Assembly: GCF_017313265.1 (NCBI RefSeq)
Contig: NZ_JAFLQZ010000018.1
Coordinates: 61,528-125,527, forward strand
Source: Hymenobacter telluris
GTDB taxonomy: Bacteria; Bacteroidota; Bacteroidia; Cytophagales; Hymenobacteraceae
Length of the DNA: 64,000 nucleotides
Reading direction: 5' to 3'
A program made the position numbers and the translations under genes. The notes below the pieces were generated by a model. The model had not been told where the DNA came from, searched no databases, and saw only the letters and a program-made list of their open reading frames with translations. Numbering within the stretch: the first letter of the stretch is position 1; each line of letters begins with the position of its first letter. Of this stretch, positions 17,218-25,007 are shown one piece after another.

Positions 17218-18051
17218 ATGAAATTACGCCGCCTTCTCCCGCTGGTTCTGCTAAGTGCCGCTGCTTTTGCTGGTTGCAGCAAAGACGAATCCAGTAACTC
17301 CAAGCTGGAAGTCCGGCTGATGGATGGGCCGGGTGATTTTCAGCGGGTGGTGCTGGATGTGCAGAAGCTGGAAGTGCACCTCAAGGAAGAAAACGACCCC
17401 GAAGGCTGGAAGCTCCTCCCCTTCCAGGCCCAAACCATCAACGTGCTGGAGTACGTGAATGGCCGCTCGGCCCTGCTGGTCAGTACCGACTTCGAGCCCG
17501 GCGACCTAAAGGAAATCCGGTTGCTACTGGGCCCAGACAGCTACGTTGTTGGGCGCGACGGCCAGCGCTACGACCTCAAAACGCCCAGCGGCCAGACTTC
17601 CGGTGTAAAACTCAAGCTAGATAAAGCGTCGTTGCAGGCCCGCCAAACGTTTCAGCTGCTGCTGGATTTCGACGTGGCCAAATCCGTAGTGGAGCGCGGC
17701 AACTGGCGCCCCGGCAACGACAAGAAAGAGCGGTACCTGTTGAAACCCGTTATTCGGGTGGTAGCGCAGGATTTGCGGGCTAGCCTGCGCGGCACGGTTA
17801 CGCCGGTGGCAGCGCTGCCGCAAGTGCTGGCCATTCGCTCGTCCATTACCGTACCGGATACGTTTAGCACCTCCGCCGATGCGGCCGGCGCGTTCCAGTT
17901 GAGCGGCTTGCCAGCCGGCACCTACCGGGTAGAGCTATTCCCAACAACTACCGCGCCTACCGGCCAGCCAGCTTACCGTAACATCGTGCGCTCCAACGTT
18001 AGCATCGTAAACAACCAGACCACCGACCTGGGCCAGATTCAACTGAACTAA
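17218..18051 (+). CDS. DUF4382-like lipoprotein with carboxypeptidase-regulatory-like tail
   Basis: 277 residues from the ATG at 17218, which gives a lipoprotein signal with lipobox AFAGC (Cys 20). The following domain, LEVRLMDGPGDFQRVVLDVQKLEVHL...LLPFQAQTINVLEYVNGRSALLVSTDFEPGDLKEIRLLLG, fits DUF4382. The C-terminal part RGTVTP...FSTSADAAGAFQLSGLPAGTYRVELFP is a carboxypeptidase-regulatory-like beta sandwich. It is likely anchored in the outer or inner membrane facing the periplasm or surface. Function is unknown for the family. A start at 17134 would run through the hairpin and remove the lipobox from its normal place. Confidence 0.85.
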   Translation: MKLRRLLPLVLLSAAAFAGCSKDESSNSKLEVRLMDGPGDFQRVVLDVQKLEVHLKEENDPEGWKLLPFQAQTINVLEYVNGRSALLVSTDFEPGDLKEIRLLLGPDSYVVGRDGQRYDLKTPSGQTSGVKLKLDKASLQARQTFQLLLDFDVAKSVVERGNWRPGNDKKERYLLKPVIRVVAQDLRASLRGTVTPVAALPQVLAIRSSITVPDTFSTSADAAGAFQLSGLPAGTYRVELFPTTTAPTGQPAYRNIVRSNVSIVNNQTTDLGQIQLN

Positions 18052-18074
18052 ATTCACTGAGTCAGCTTGAAATA

Positions 18075-18110
18075 AGAAGCCGCTTTCTTGCATAAGGAAG
18101 CGGCTTTTTT
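18075..18110 (+). terminator. Intrinsic terminator
   Basis: AAGCCGCTT (18077-18085) pairs with AAGCGGCTT (18098-18106), followed by a run of T. It ends the DUF4382-like gene. Confidence 0.88.
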
Positions 18111-18223
18111 ATGTAGTCTGAATAACTTTTTGTCATTCTCAAAGGCATAATAGTAAATAAACATCTATTAGGTGCTGCCGCTGTACCTTTAGTCCTACCC
18201 TCCTCAATTTATATATATAGCAC

Positions 18224-18937
18224 ATGAAACTACCTTTTATCTTTTGCCTTTCCCTTCTATCATTAGGTGCCTGCCAGCAAGACTCCGAGGAAGAAGTGCA
18301 GCCTGAGTATGCTGATTGGTATGCACTACGGGCTCCTGACGACCGAGCCATTGAAGCCGTCCACGGTGACATCGACGGGACTTTGCTTATTACGACTGGC
18401 TTTAAGATTTACCAGACAACCGACCGGGGCCGGACGTGGCGCACCGCTGATTATCAGAACAATAGCGGCTTATTTGGCTTTCTACAACTACAGGACACAC
18501 TATTCGTCCTCAATACGCAGCGTGGTTCAGCATTTGATAGCACTACCGCCTATGCCATTCATGCGTCTCATTTCAGCTTAGACCAGGGCATGACCTGGAA
18601 GCGGTACATGGACTGGAGACGCCATACCAATTCCGAACTCAGCGTAGCGCGTAACCGAGCTACCTCTTCTTCGGGCCTTGAGTATTCCATTGACTTTCTG
18701 CTGACCCCAACATCGCCGCAATCCAGTGGTTCGTATGTTGAAACGGTAGGCATCAAGACATCAACGGGCAAACTACTAAGCTTGCCCCAAGAGCATCAAC
18801 TAAAGAGCGTTTATTTTGATGCTTCGTCTCGGTTGTATGTAACTGGTTCGGCGCCGTTGTGCGGTCGTGGCAAGGATTTTTCCTTTTGCGGCGAGCAGAA
18901 CGGAATGCTTTATGTTTCCAAAAAGCCTCAGCCCTAA
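18224..18937 (+). CDS. Hypothetical lipoprotein with Asp-box (BNR-like) repeats
   Basis: 237 residues. Lipobox LSLGAC gives Cys 17 as the acylated residue. The mature part has two Asp-box-like motifs, TTDRGRTWRT and SLDQGMTWKRY, as in sialidase and photosystem-assembly beta propellers (SxDxGxTW). The length is too small for a full propeller, so this may be a partial propeller or a separate fold. Base use is less GC-rich than in the neighbours (many AT-ending codons), which may point to a more recent arrival. A terminator lies just downstream. No closer function can be given. Confidence 0.7.
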   Translation: MKLPFIFCLSLLSLGACQQDSEEEVQPEYADWYALRAPDDRAIEAVHGDIDGTLLITTGFKIYQTTDRGRTWRTADYQNNSGLFGFLQLQDTLFVLNTQRGSAFDSTTAYAIHASHFSLDQGMTWKRYMDWRRHTNSELSVARNRATSSSGLEYSIDFLLTPTSPQSSGSYVETVGIKTSTGKLLSLPQEHQLKSVYFDASSRLYVTGSAPLCGRGKDFSFCGEQNGMLYVSKKPQP

Positions 18938-18954
18938 ACAGCATTGTTTTTCAG

Positions 18955-18996
18955 CCAGAAGCCCCCTTTAGCCACATGGCCAAAGGGGGCTTCTGG
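18955..18996. terminator. Bidirectional hairpin between convergent genes
   Basis: CCAGAAGCCCCCTTTAGCC pairs with GGCCAAAGGGGGCTTCTGG with one mismatch and a short loop. It lies between the convergent lipoprotein (18224) and thioredoxin-fold (19014) genes. Confidence 0.85.
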
Positions 18997-19013
18997 TTTG
19001 GGGTCAATGCCGG

Positions 19014-19634
19014 TTATTCCAGCCCTTGCACCAGCGCCAGCAACTCCTGCTGGGTGGCTTGGGTTTTGTCTTGCGCGTACCAGGCATGGATTTTTTCGGC
19101 GTACTCTTCGTGGGTGGCACCTTGGGCTTTGAGGTCGAGGAGGAGTTGCTGGGCGGTGGCGGGGCGAGGGCCCCACTGGGCAACCTCCGTCAGCGTATCG
19201 GGCTTGAGCACAAGTAGTTTCGGGATGGAGCGGCTGCCGTTGGTGAGGTACCGGTCCATGAGGTCGAGGTGCTCATCGCGCAGCACGTAGCGCGTAGTGA
19301 AGTGGCCGCCCGAAGCTTGGGCAATGGCTTCCAGCACGGGCACAATCTGGGCCGCGTCGCCGCACCAGCCTTCGGTGATAATCAGCCAGATGTAGTTTTG
19401 GCGCAGGTTGGCTACCGCTGCGGCCAGTTCGGGCAGCACCCATGTGGTTTTATCCAGGCGCTGCATGCGCTGCACGTTGAGGCGAGTGTAGGCCGTCAGG
19501 GCTTCCGACTGTTCGGGGCCGGTGGTTTTGTTGTCGGCCAGCGCGGCATCAACCAGCTGGCGGTAAGCGGTATACGTGTAGGCAGAAGCTAGACGATCTG
19601 GGGTCAGGACGGGAGCAACCAACGAGTCGGGCAT
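19014..19634 (-). CDS. Thioredoxin-fold protein with a CxxA active site
   Basis: 206 residues from the ATG at 19632-19634; an in-frame start at 19679 would overlap the upstream terminator. The fold is suggested by WLIITEGWCGDAAQIVPVLEAIA (residues 83-105) and by SRSIPKLLVLKPD (the cis-Pro segment). The active site reads WCGDA at 90-94 instead of WCGPC: the nucleophilic cysteine is kept and the resolving one is replaced by Ala. This form occurs in a known Bacteroidota/Firmicutes family annotated as thioredoxin family protein. It has no signal peptide and is probably cytoplasmic. Partner and substrate are unknown. Confidence 0.8.
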   Translation of the reverse strand: MPDSLVAPVLTPDRLASAYTYTAYRQLVDAALADNKTTGPEQSEALTAYTRLNVQRMQRLDKTTWVLPELAAAVANLRQNYIWLIITEGWCGDAAQIVPVLEAIAQASGGHFTTRYVLRDEHLDLMDRYLTNGSRSIPKLLVLKPDTLTEVAQWGPRPATAQQLLLDLKAQGATHEEYAEKIHAWYAQDKTQATQQELLALVQGLE

Positions 19635-19677
19635 GGCAGAAGAGGATGAATCGGATATGGATGGCTTTATAACAGAC

Positions 19678-19722
19678 AAAAGCCTGTTTCGGTGGCTGAA
19701 GCATCAACCGAAACAGGCTTTT
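19678..19722 (-). terminator. Intrinsic terminator of the DinB-family gene
   Basis: Perfect 16-base arms (AAAAGCCTGTTTCGGT and its reverse complement) around a 13-base loop, with T-runs on both strands. It lies between two minus-strand genes, downstream of the DinB-family gene. Confidence 0.9.
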
Positions 19723-19742
19723 TTATCTGCTTACACTACGCA

Positions 19743-20246
19743 CTACAAACTCGGCACATCGGCCAGAGCCGCCTTGGCCGACAACTCGCGGCAGTACGTG
19801 ATGAAGTCGGTGTTGATGGGTTCGAGGCCCGCCGCCCGCAGCTCCTTGGCCACTTGGGCGCGGTGGTAGTTGGCATGTACCGGCACGTGCGTGAAAATGT
19901 CGGATACCTGGCTGGTGTAGGTTTCGCCAATGGAATTGGTGTACGAAATCAAACGCTGCAACTCGGTGTCATCGGCGTTGTTGACGTACTGCTGAAACCG
20001 CTCGGAGGTTTGCTCGTGCCAGTGGTGCAAAGTAGCCAGATCATGCTCCTGCCACACTTTTACGGGGCTGGGCGTGGCGGTGAGGCGGCCCAGCCAGATG
20101 GCCTGGGCATTGAGCACGTGGCTGAACAGGCGCAAGGCACCCGACGGAAGCGTGGCGCCGCCGGCTACTAATTTATCGAGATGGTCGAGCAGGGTGGCGT
20201 TGGCCCACACGTTGTAGGCCCCCAGCTTTTCGTTGGTGTTGATCAT
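19743..20246 (-). CDS. DinB family protein
   Basis: 167 residues. The pattern of a four-helix DinB/YfiT-like bundle is visible: YNVWANATLLDHLDKL at the start, LFSHVLNAQAIWLGRL near 41-56 (first metal-ligand His), and THVPVHANYHRAQVAKELRAAG near 119-140 (second and third His). Such proteins bind a metal and include thiol-dependent transferases that use bacillithiol or mycothiol. A specific substrate cannot be assigned. The start ATG at 20244-20246 is clear. A terminator follows the gene. Confidence 0.85.
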   Translation of the reverse strand: MINTNEKLGAYNVWANATLLDHLDKLVAGGATLPSGALRLFSHVLNAQAIWLGRLTATPSPVKVWQEHDLATLHHWHEQTSERFQQYVNNADDTELQRLISYTNSIGETYTSQVSDIFTHVPVHANYHRAQVAKELRAAGLEPINTDFITYCRELSAKAALADVPSL

Positions 20247-20413
20247 GGCAGTGAAATAGGTATGGCTTCTGCAAGAGCAATGGCAGGGTAATTCCGGCCG
20301 AAGCCCTTAACCGCAGATGCGCAACAATGGTTTATGGGAATCGCACAGACATTGAAGCTGCGCTGCAATATTACCAAGCAGCCGGCAGTTTCGTTGCCAA
20401 CTACACAACCCGC

Positions 20414-20893
20414 TTACCGAGAATCTTGCCACACCAGACGTTCTTCGGTGCGGCGTTTTGCGAAATACCGGCAGGCACTGTTGCCGTCGCCCTTGCCCGT
20501 AATCCCGCCTTCGGGGTGGCAAATCAGCTTGCCGTTCTGGTCGTAGAGGCTGGTGAATTGGTCGCAGCAACCTAGGGTTTCGTAGTACACCACCTGACCT
20601 TCAAAGCGGTAGCGCATAATTCGGGCCGCCGGGTTCTGCGGAGGCTCGGCCGTTATTTGCTGAATGCGCTTCTCCAGCCAGCCGGGCCGGGCCGTGGTAT
20701 CATACTGGGCCACGCCGCCATCGGGCACGGGGGTGGTGGTGTTTTTGGCAACCGGCGCGGGAGTGGAAATGATGCCGGTAGTACCCGCCGAGGGCGTATC
20801 GGTAGGGGTGGTGACCACCACATTTTTCTGGCAAGCCGCACCAAGCAACAGCACAGCCACGGCGGGCAACGAGAGGAACGTAGAAGAGCGCAT
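20414..20893 (-). CDS. Cys-containing lipoprotein of unknown function
   Basis: 159 residues from the ATG at 20891-20893. A lipoprotein signal ends at GAAC (Cys 21 by this start), followed by a Thr/Pro-rich linker. The C-terminal domain has FEGQVVYYETLGCCDQFTSLYD, LICHPEGGITGKGDG and SACRYF, with four cysteines that may form disulfides. Small domains of this CCDQF...GGxxGxGDG type occur in other Bacteroidota lipoproteins (possibly DUF6970, from memory). An upstream start at 20935 would push the signal peptide away from the N-terminus. Confidence 0.72.
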   Translation of the reverse strand: MRSSTFLSLPAVAVLLLGAACQKNVVVTTPTDTPSAGTTGIISTPAPVAKNTTTPVPDGGVAQYDTTARPGWLEKRIQQITAEPPQNPAARIMRYRFEGQVVYYETLGCCDQFTSLYDQNGKLICHPEGGITGKGDGNSACRYFAKRRTEERLVWQDSR

Positions 20894-20984
20894 AAGGCGA
20901 AAGAAAGAGGCGCGAGAAGAAGGTGAGCCCGCCAAATAGCAAAGCCCAACGGTCAGCTTACGCCCCCCAAGGCGTAGGGTTCGG

Positions 20985-21096
20985 TTATTAGGGTAGGAGG
21001 GTGCGAGGGTAGGAGCGTGTAGTGAAGCCTCGTCTTTCTAACCCGTACCTCCTACCCTCGCACGCTCGCACCTTCCTACCTTCTTACCCTAATAAA
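20985..21096. repeat. Palindromic element with 8-base word arms (GGTAGGAG family)
   Basis: The left arm (20985-21020) is made of 8-base words GGTAGGAG, GGTGCGAG, GGTAGGAG in tandem; the right arm (21047-21096) has the complementary words CTCCTACC, CTCGCACG, CTCGCACC. The core is about 26 bases. The right end covers the TAG stop and last Tyr codon of the diacylglycerol kinase gene (21089). Confidence 0.8.
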
Positions 21097-21496
21097 TTAA
21101 CGCCCACACCCGCGGGCCGAATATCAGTAATCCTACTATAAGGGCCGCTACGGCTCCTATCAGTACGGCGCCAGCGGCTACGTCTTTGGCCCGGCCAGCC
21201 AGCGGGTGATACTCTGGCGACACCAAGTTCACGACGGCTTCAACAGCCGTATTTGCCAGTTCCAGCCCCCAGACCAGCCCCACGGCCAGCGCCACCAGCG
21301 CCCATTCCGTTGGGCTCAGGTGGAAGTAGAACCCCAGCCCCACCACCAATACCGTAGCCACCGCGTGAAACTGCAAGTGAATCTCTGAGCGCAACGCGGC
21401 CGCCACGCCCCGAAACGCGTAGCCGAAGCTGGCTGCCCGCTGGCGCAGCACCGCCGGAAACCGCCGCGGCTGGGGGCTAGGCGGATTCACGGGCAT
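21089..21496 (-). CDS. dgkA: Diacylglycerol kinase family protein
   Basis: 135 residues. A cytoplasmic N-terminus (RFPAVLRQRAASFGYAFRGVAAALRSEIHLQFHAVA) is followed by three membrane helices. The signature ELANTAVEAVVNLV near 81-94 and AKDVAAGAVLIGA near 107-119 identify the DgkA/undecaprenol kinase family; small integral membrane kinases that phosphorylate diacylglycerol or undecaprenol. In the Bacteroidota the lipid is not certain. The start overlaps the end of the GNAT gene by 20 bases, so the two are probably co-transcribed. The stop codon is within a palindromic element. Confidence 0.92.
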   Translation of the reverse strand: MPVNPPSPQPRRFPAVLRQRAASFGYAFRGVAAALRSEIHLQFHAVATVLVVGLGFYFHLSPTEWALVALAVGLVWGLELANTAVEAVVNLVSPEYHPLAGRAKDVAAGAVLIGAVAALIVGLLIFGPRVWALIY

Positions 21497-22076
21497 CGAA
21501 TTCGTGAAAAGTACCTTGGCGCAGCACGTTCCATTCGGGCTTGATGACGCTGAAAATCACGGTGTCGCGGCGGCGGCCGTTTTGCGTGTACCGGTGGCTG
21601 CGCAACGTGCCTTCTTCCACGGCTCCCATCCGGCGCATGGCCTCCTTCGACTTCTGGTTGTGAGCATCGGTTTCCAACTCCACCCGCTCGCAGCCCAGCA
21701 CCTCAAACGCGTACCGAAATAGCAAATACTTCACCGCCCGGTTCAGGCCGGTGCGCTGGAAGTCGGTACCCAACCAGGTATAGCCAATCGACAGCCGGGC
21801 ATCCTCAGCGGCTATGTTGTAGTAGCTGGTGCTGCCCGCCACGCGGTTGGTTTCCTTGTCGATGATGGCAAACGGGTACCGGAAGTGGGCTTCCCGGCCC
21901 TGCACGGCCGCCGCAATGTAACCGGCCAGGCTAATCTTGTCGTCGGCACGGGTGAGGGTGAACTGCCACAGCTCGGGGTCGAAGGCTACAGCTTGCAGCG
22001 CCTCGAAATCGGTGGCCGCCAAAGGGCGCAGCAAGGCCCGGTTATTTTCGAGAATGATGTCCTGCGAGAAATCCAT
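21477..22076 (-). CDS. GNAT family N-acetyltransferase
   Basis: 199 residues from the ATG at 22074-22076; the upstream alternative at 22130 is less likely. The RimJ/RimL-like GNAT pattern is visible: LRPLAATDFEALQAVAF near 17-33, RLSIGYTWLGTDFQRTGLNRAVKYLLFRYAFEVLGCERVELETDAHNQKSKEAMRRMGAVEEGTLRSHRYTQNGRRRDTVIFSV to near the end, including the acetyl-CoA loop region (QRTGLNRAVK). Substrates of this group range from ribosomal protein N-termini to small molecules. The 3' end overlaps dgkA by 20 bases. Confidence 0.9.
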   Translation of the reverse strand: MDFSQDIILENNRALLRPLAATDFEALQAVAFDPELWQFTLTRADDKISLAGYIAAAVQGREAHFRYPFAIIDKETNRVAGSTSYYNIAAEDARLSIGYTWLGTDFQRTGLNRAVKYLLFRYAFEVLGCERVELETDAHNQKSKEAMRRMGAVEEGTLRSHRYTQNGRRRDTVIFSVIKPEWNVLRQGTFHEFDARESA

Positions 22077-22256
22077 ACGAAACAGTGCGTGAGGATGAAC
22101 CACTAAAGATGCCCGAAAAAAAAGAAACACTACGTACTGCTTTTAAAGTAGCTGCTACTAGCAGCACCTTCGGCAAGCTTTAAAAATGCCCACTTGTTGG
22201 ACTTTCAGAGTATCTTGACTACCACATTATACACTCCGGCATTTTCGCTCAGTTAT

Positions 22257-23327
22257 ATGCTCCGCTCTGGCTTTACATCTGCTACCAATAGTTTAGAACT
22301 GGAAATTCAGAAGGCGCTGCGAGAGCCCGACCCCGTGTTAGCTAACCTGCAAATCACTCGTTGCCATTACTTATTGGCTCAGGCGTTGCAGGGAGTACTA
22401 GGTGATGGTGCCGGCGCTAATTTTCATTCCTGGGCCGTATGGGGGTCGCGCAAAGCCGGAGTCACTATCAGGCAAGAGGACTTAGACCAAGCCCGCCGCG
22501 ACGGAAGTGTGGTAGGCAGTAGTATAGGCGGGCTGGTTGGGCTAGGCAGTGGCTGGTTGCTGAACTGGCCGCACGCATGGCTGCCAGCGGCGGCGCTCAT
22601 AGGGGTGGGGTGCGGCCTGGCCAGTGGGCGGCTTATTATCAGCCATAGCAGGCGGCGCTCTGCTAGTCTGATTCTGGCCGGAAACCGCACGGTGCTGGAA
22701 GACATCGGCATGCAGACAGTTCGGTTCGTGCGTTGGCTCACTGCATATCCACAGGGCACAACGCCTGCCTTGGCCGACTTTCTTGAGGGGTTAGGCCGCA
22801 GCACCTCATCAAAGCAAAATCTGCTTGAGCAGGCGTTTACGCAGTATTTTAGAGCCCACACAACCCGTACTATTTCTGAAAAGCAACAGGCTACTTACCT
22901 AGGCAATTGCTTTGCCGTTTGGCACGAGCATGTGCGCTTGGAGCCCTATATCCAGGGAGCCATGCCCCTGATTATCCGGCGCTGTGTTACGCAACGGCTG
23001 CTGCAATTCGACATTGGCCCACTTCGACTGGCCGTCGCGCAGGATGTACCGCATACGCTTCTTAGCACCAAACCAACTGGTGCATTATCCCTGGAATCGG
23101 AAAGTGCCATGCAATTGCTGCGTACTGTCAGTGGCACTACCGTAAGTAGTTCTACCTCATTCGTAGGCACTGCTGCTCACGACTGGACCAAGATTAAGGA
23201 ACGAATGCGCTATGTCTTCGCTCTGTTTAAGGCTTTCCACGCAGAACCTCAAGTATGCTCTGCGCCCTACAGCTCCTTGCAACTCGATGCCATTGCAGCA
23301 GGTCAGCGGCCGGCCGGCACCTTGTGA
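22257..23327 (+). CDS. Unrecognised protein with a hydrophobic central segment (356 aa)
   Basis: 356 residues from the ATG at 22257; a TTG start at 22194 would add 21 residues. The protein has the sequence NFHSWAVWGSRKAGVTIRQEDL near residue 55, then a Gly-rich hydrophobic stretch of two likely membrane helices (IGGLVGLGSGWLLNW and LPAAALIGVGCGLASGRLII, about 85-125), then a soluble C-terminal half with GNCFAVWHEHVRLEPYIQGAMPLIIRR, FDIGPLRLAVAQDVP and DWTKIKERMRYVFALFKAFH. These last segments look conserved (charged and aromatic patterning), but I cannot name the family. It stands alone between divergent and convergent genes. Confidence 0.65.
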   Translation: MLRSGFTSATNSLELEIQKALREPDPVLANLQITRCHYLLAQALQGVLGDGAGANFHSWAVWGSRKAGVTIRQEDLDQARRDGSVVGSSIGGLVGLGSGWLLNWPHAWLPAAALIGVGCGLASGRLIISHSRRRSASLILAGNRTVLEDIGMQTVRFVRWLTAYPQGTTPALADFLEGLGRSTSSKQNLLEQAFTQYFRAHTTRTISEKQQATYLGNCFAVWHEHVRLEPYIQGAMPLIIRRCVTQRLLQFDIGPLRLAVAQDVPHTLLSTKPTGALSLESESAMQLLRTVSGTTVSSSTSFVGTAAHDWTKIKERMRYVFALFKAFHAEPQVCSAPYSSLQLDAIAAGQRPAGTL

Positions 23328-23392
23328 TTCACTATTTGCCAGCGTGTTTCCTCGAACGGTCATAGCCAGCTGCTACTCCTTGAAAACCGCAA

Positions 23393-23437
23393 CGTGGCGC
23401 TGGCCAACCATCGTGTATATGGTTGACCAGCGCCACG
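23393..23437. terminator. Hairpin between convergent genes
   Basis: CGTGGCGCTGGCCAACCAT pairs with ATGGTTGACCAGCGCCACG with one mismatch around a 7-base loop. It lacks a T-run, but its place between two convergent genes suggests termination. Confidence 0.65.
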
Positions 23438-23479
23438 CTGTACTGCCTTCAATTGGCCGCTTTGCTGGCGGTGGTTAGC

Positions 23480-24883
23480 TTACTTCTTGATTTCGCCTAC
23501 CATGTCTTCGGGCTTCAGCCACTCGTTGAACTGCTCTTCGGTGAGGTAGCCGAGTTGCAGGGCGGTTTCCTTCAGCGTCGAACCGTTTTTGTGGGCGGTT
23601 TGGGCAATTTCGGCGGCTTTGTAGTACCCGATGTGGGGGTTGAGGGCCGTTACCAGCATCAACGACGAATCCACGTGCTTTTTGATGTTCTGCTCCAGCG
23701 GCTCGATGCCCACGGCGCACTTGTCGTTGAAGCTCACGCATACGTCGCCGATAAGGCGGGCTGAGTGCAGGAAGTTATAAATCATCACCGGCTTGAACAC
23801 GTTCAGCTCGAAGTGGCCGTTCATGCCGCCAATGTTGATGGCTACGTCGTTGCCCATTACCTGCGCGGCTACCATAGTCATGGCTTCGCACTGGGTGGGG
23901 TTCACCTTGCCGGGCATGATGCTGGAGCCGGGCTCGTTATCCGGAATGTGCAGCTCACCAATGCCCGCGCGCGGGCCCGAAGCCAACAAGCGGATGTCGT
24001 TGCCGATTTTCATCAGTGAAGCCGCTACCGTTTTCAAAGCGCCGTGGGCTTCCACAATGGCATCGTGAGCGGCTAGTGCTTCAAACTTGTTTTCGGCCGT
24101 GATGAAGGGCAAACCGGTGAGGTCGGCAATGTGCTTGGCTACGTTTTCAGAATAGCCCTTGGGCGTATTGATGCCCGTGCCCACCGCAGTACCGCCCAAC
24201 GCCAGCTCGCTGAGGTGAGCCAGCGTGTTTTTAATGGCGCGCAAGCCGTGGTCGAGCTGCGACACATAGCCCGAAAACTCCTGCCCTACCGTCAGTGGCG
24301 TGGCATCCATGAGGTGGGTACGCCCGATTTTGACGATGTGCATGAACTGCTCGCTCTTGCTTTTCAGCGTGTCGCGCAGCTTCTCGATGCCCGGAATCGT
24401 GGTTTCCACCAGAATCTTGTAGGCCGCAATGTGCATGGCCGTCGGGAAGGTGTCGTTGCTGCTCTGGCTCTTGTTCACGTCGTCGTTGGGGGCCAGCACC
24501 TTCTTCTCGTCGGAGAGGCTACCACCTTGCAGCACGTGGCCGCGGTAGGCTACCACCTCGTTCACGTTCATATTGCTTTGCGTGCCCGAGCCGGTTTGCC
24601 ACACCACCAGCGGAAACTCCTTGTCGAGCTTGCCTTCCAGAATTTCGTCGCACACGCGGCCAATCAGCTCGGCTTTGTCGGCATCCAGTACCCCGGCGTC
24701 GCGGTTGGTGAGGGCTGCAGCCTTCTTGAGGTAAGCAAATGCGCGGATGATTTCCTTGGGCATCCGGTTGATGTCCTGCGCAATCTGGAAGTTGTCGATG
24801 GAGCGCTGGGTCTGGGCGCCGAAGTAGGCGTCGGCCGGCACCTGCACGGTGCCCATAGTGTCTTTCTCGGTACGAAACTGCAT
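23480..24883 (-). CDS. fumC: Class II fumarate hydratase
   Basis: 467 residues, the usual length. It interconverts fumarate and malate in the TCA cycle, as a cytoplasmic tetramer without iron-sulfur cluster. Conserved segments: GTVQVPADAYFGAQTQRS (11-28), VWQTGSGTQSNMNVNEV (about 94-110), GRTHLMDATPLTVGQEF (about 184-200), TGINTPKGY, and the SS-loop signature GSSIMPGKVNPTQCE near 318. The start ATG at 24881-24883 is standard. It follows the large secreted protein gene on the same strand at a distance of 125 bases and is probably transcribed on its own. Confidence 0.97.
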   Translation of the reverse strand: MQFRTEKDTMGTVQVPADAYFGAQTQRSIDNFQIAQDINRMPKEIIRAFAYLKKAAALTNRDAGVLDADKAELIGRVCDEILEGKLDKEFPLVVWQTGSGTQSNMNVNEVVAYRGHVLQGGSLSDEKKVLAPNDDVNKSQSSNDTFPTAMHIAAYKILVETTIPGIEKLRDTLKSKSEQFMHIVKIGRTHLMDATPLTVGQEFSGYVSQLDHGLRAIKNTLAHLSELALGGTAVGTGINTPKGYSENVAKHIADLTGLPFITAENKFEALAAHDAIVEAHGALKTVAASLMKIGNDIRLLASGPRAGIGELHIPDNEPGSSIMPGKVNPTQCEAMTMVAAQVMGNDVAINIGGMNGHFELNVFKPVMIYNFLHSARLIGDVCVSFNDKCAVGIEPLEQNIKKHVDSSLMLVTALNPHIGYYKAAEIAQTAHKNGSTLKETALQLGYLTEEQFNEWLKPEDMVGEIKK

Positions 24884-24894
24884 ACAGGAAGGGG

Positions 24895-24926
24895 GGTTGC
24901 TGGTTGTTAGTTGCTGGTTGTTGGCG
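24895..24926. repeat. Single arm of a GTTGCTG/GTTGTTG 7-base-word element
   Basis: Four 7-base words in tandem (GTTGCTG, GTTGTTA, GTTGCTG, GTTGTTG) lie in the fumC upstream gap. No complementary arm is nearby, so this may be half of a palindromic element of the type seen at 62631-62908. Confidence 0.4.
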
Positions 24927-25007
24927 CCTGGGCGGAAGCAAGTTGTCCGCTCAGGTACCAGGCCTTATCCGCTGCGAAAGTACGGAAGGCACGCGGAAGG
25001 CCCCACG

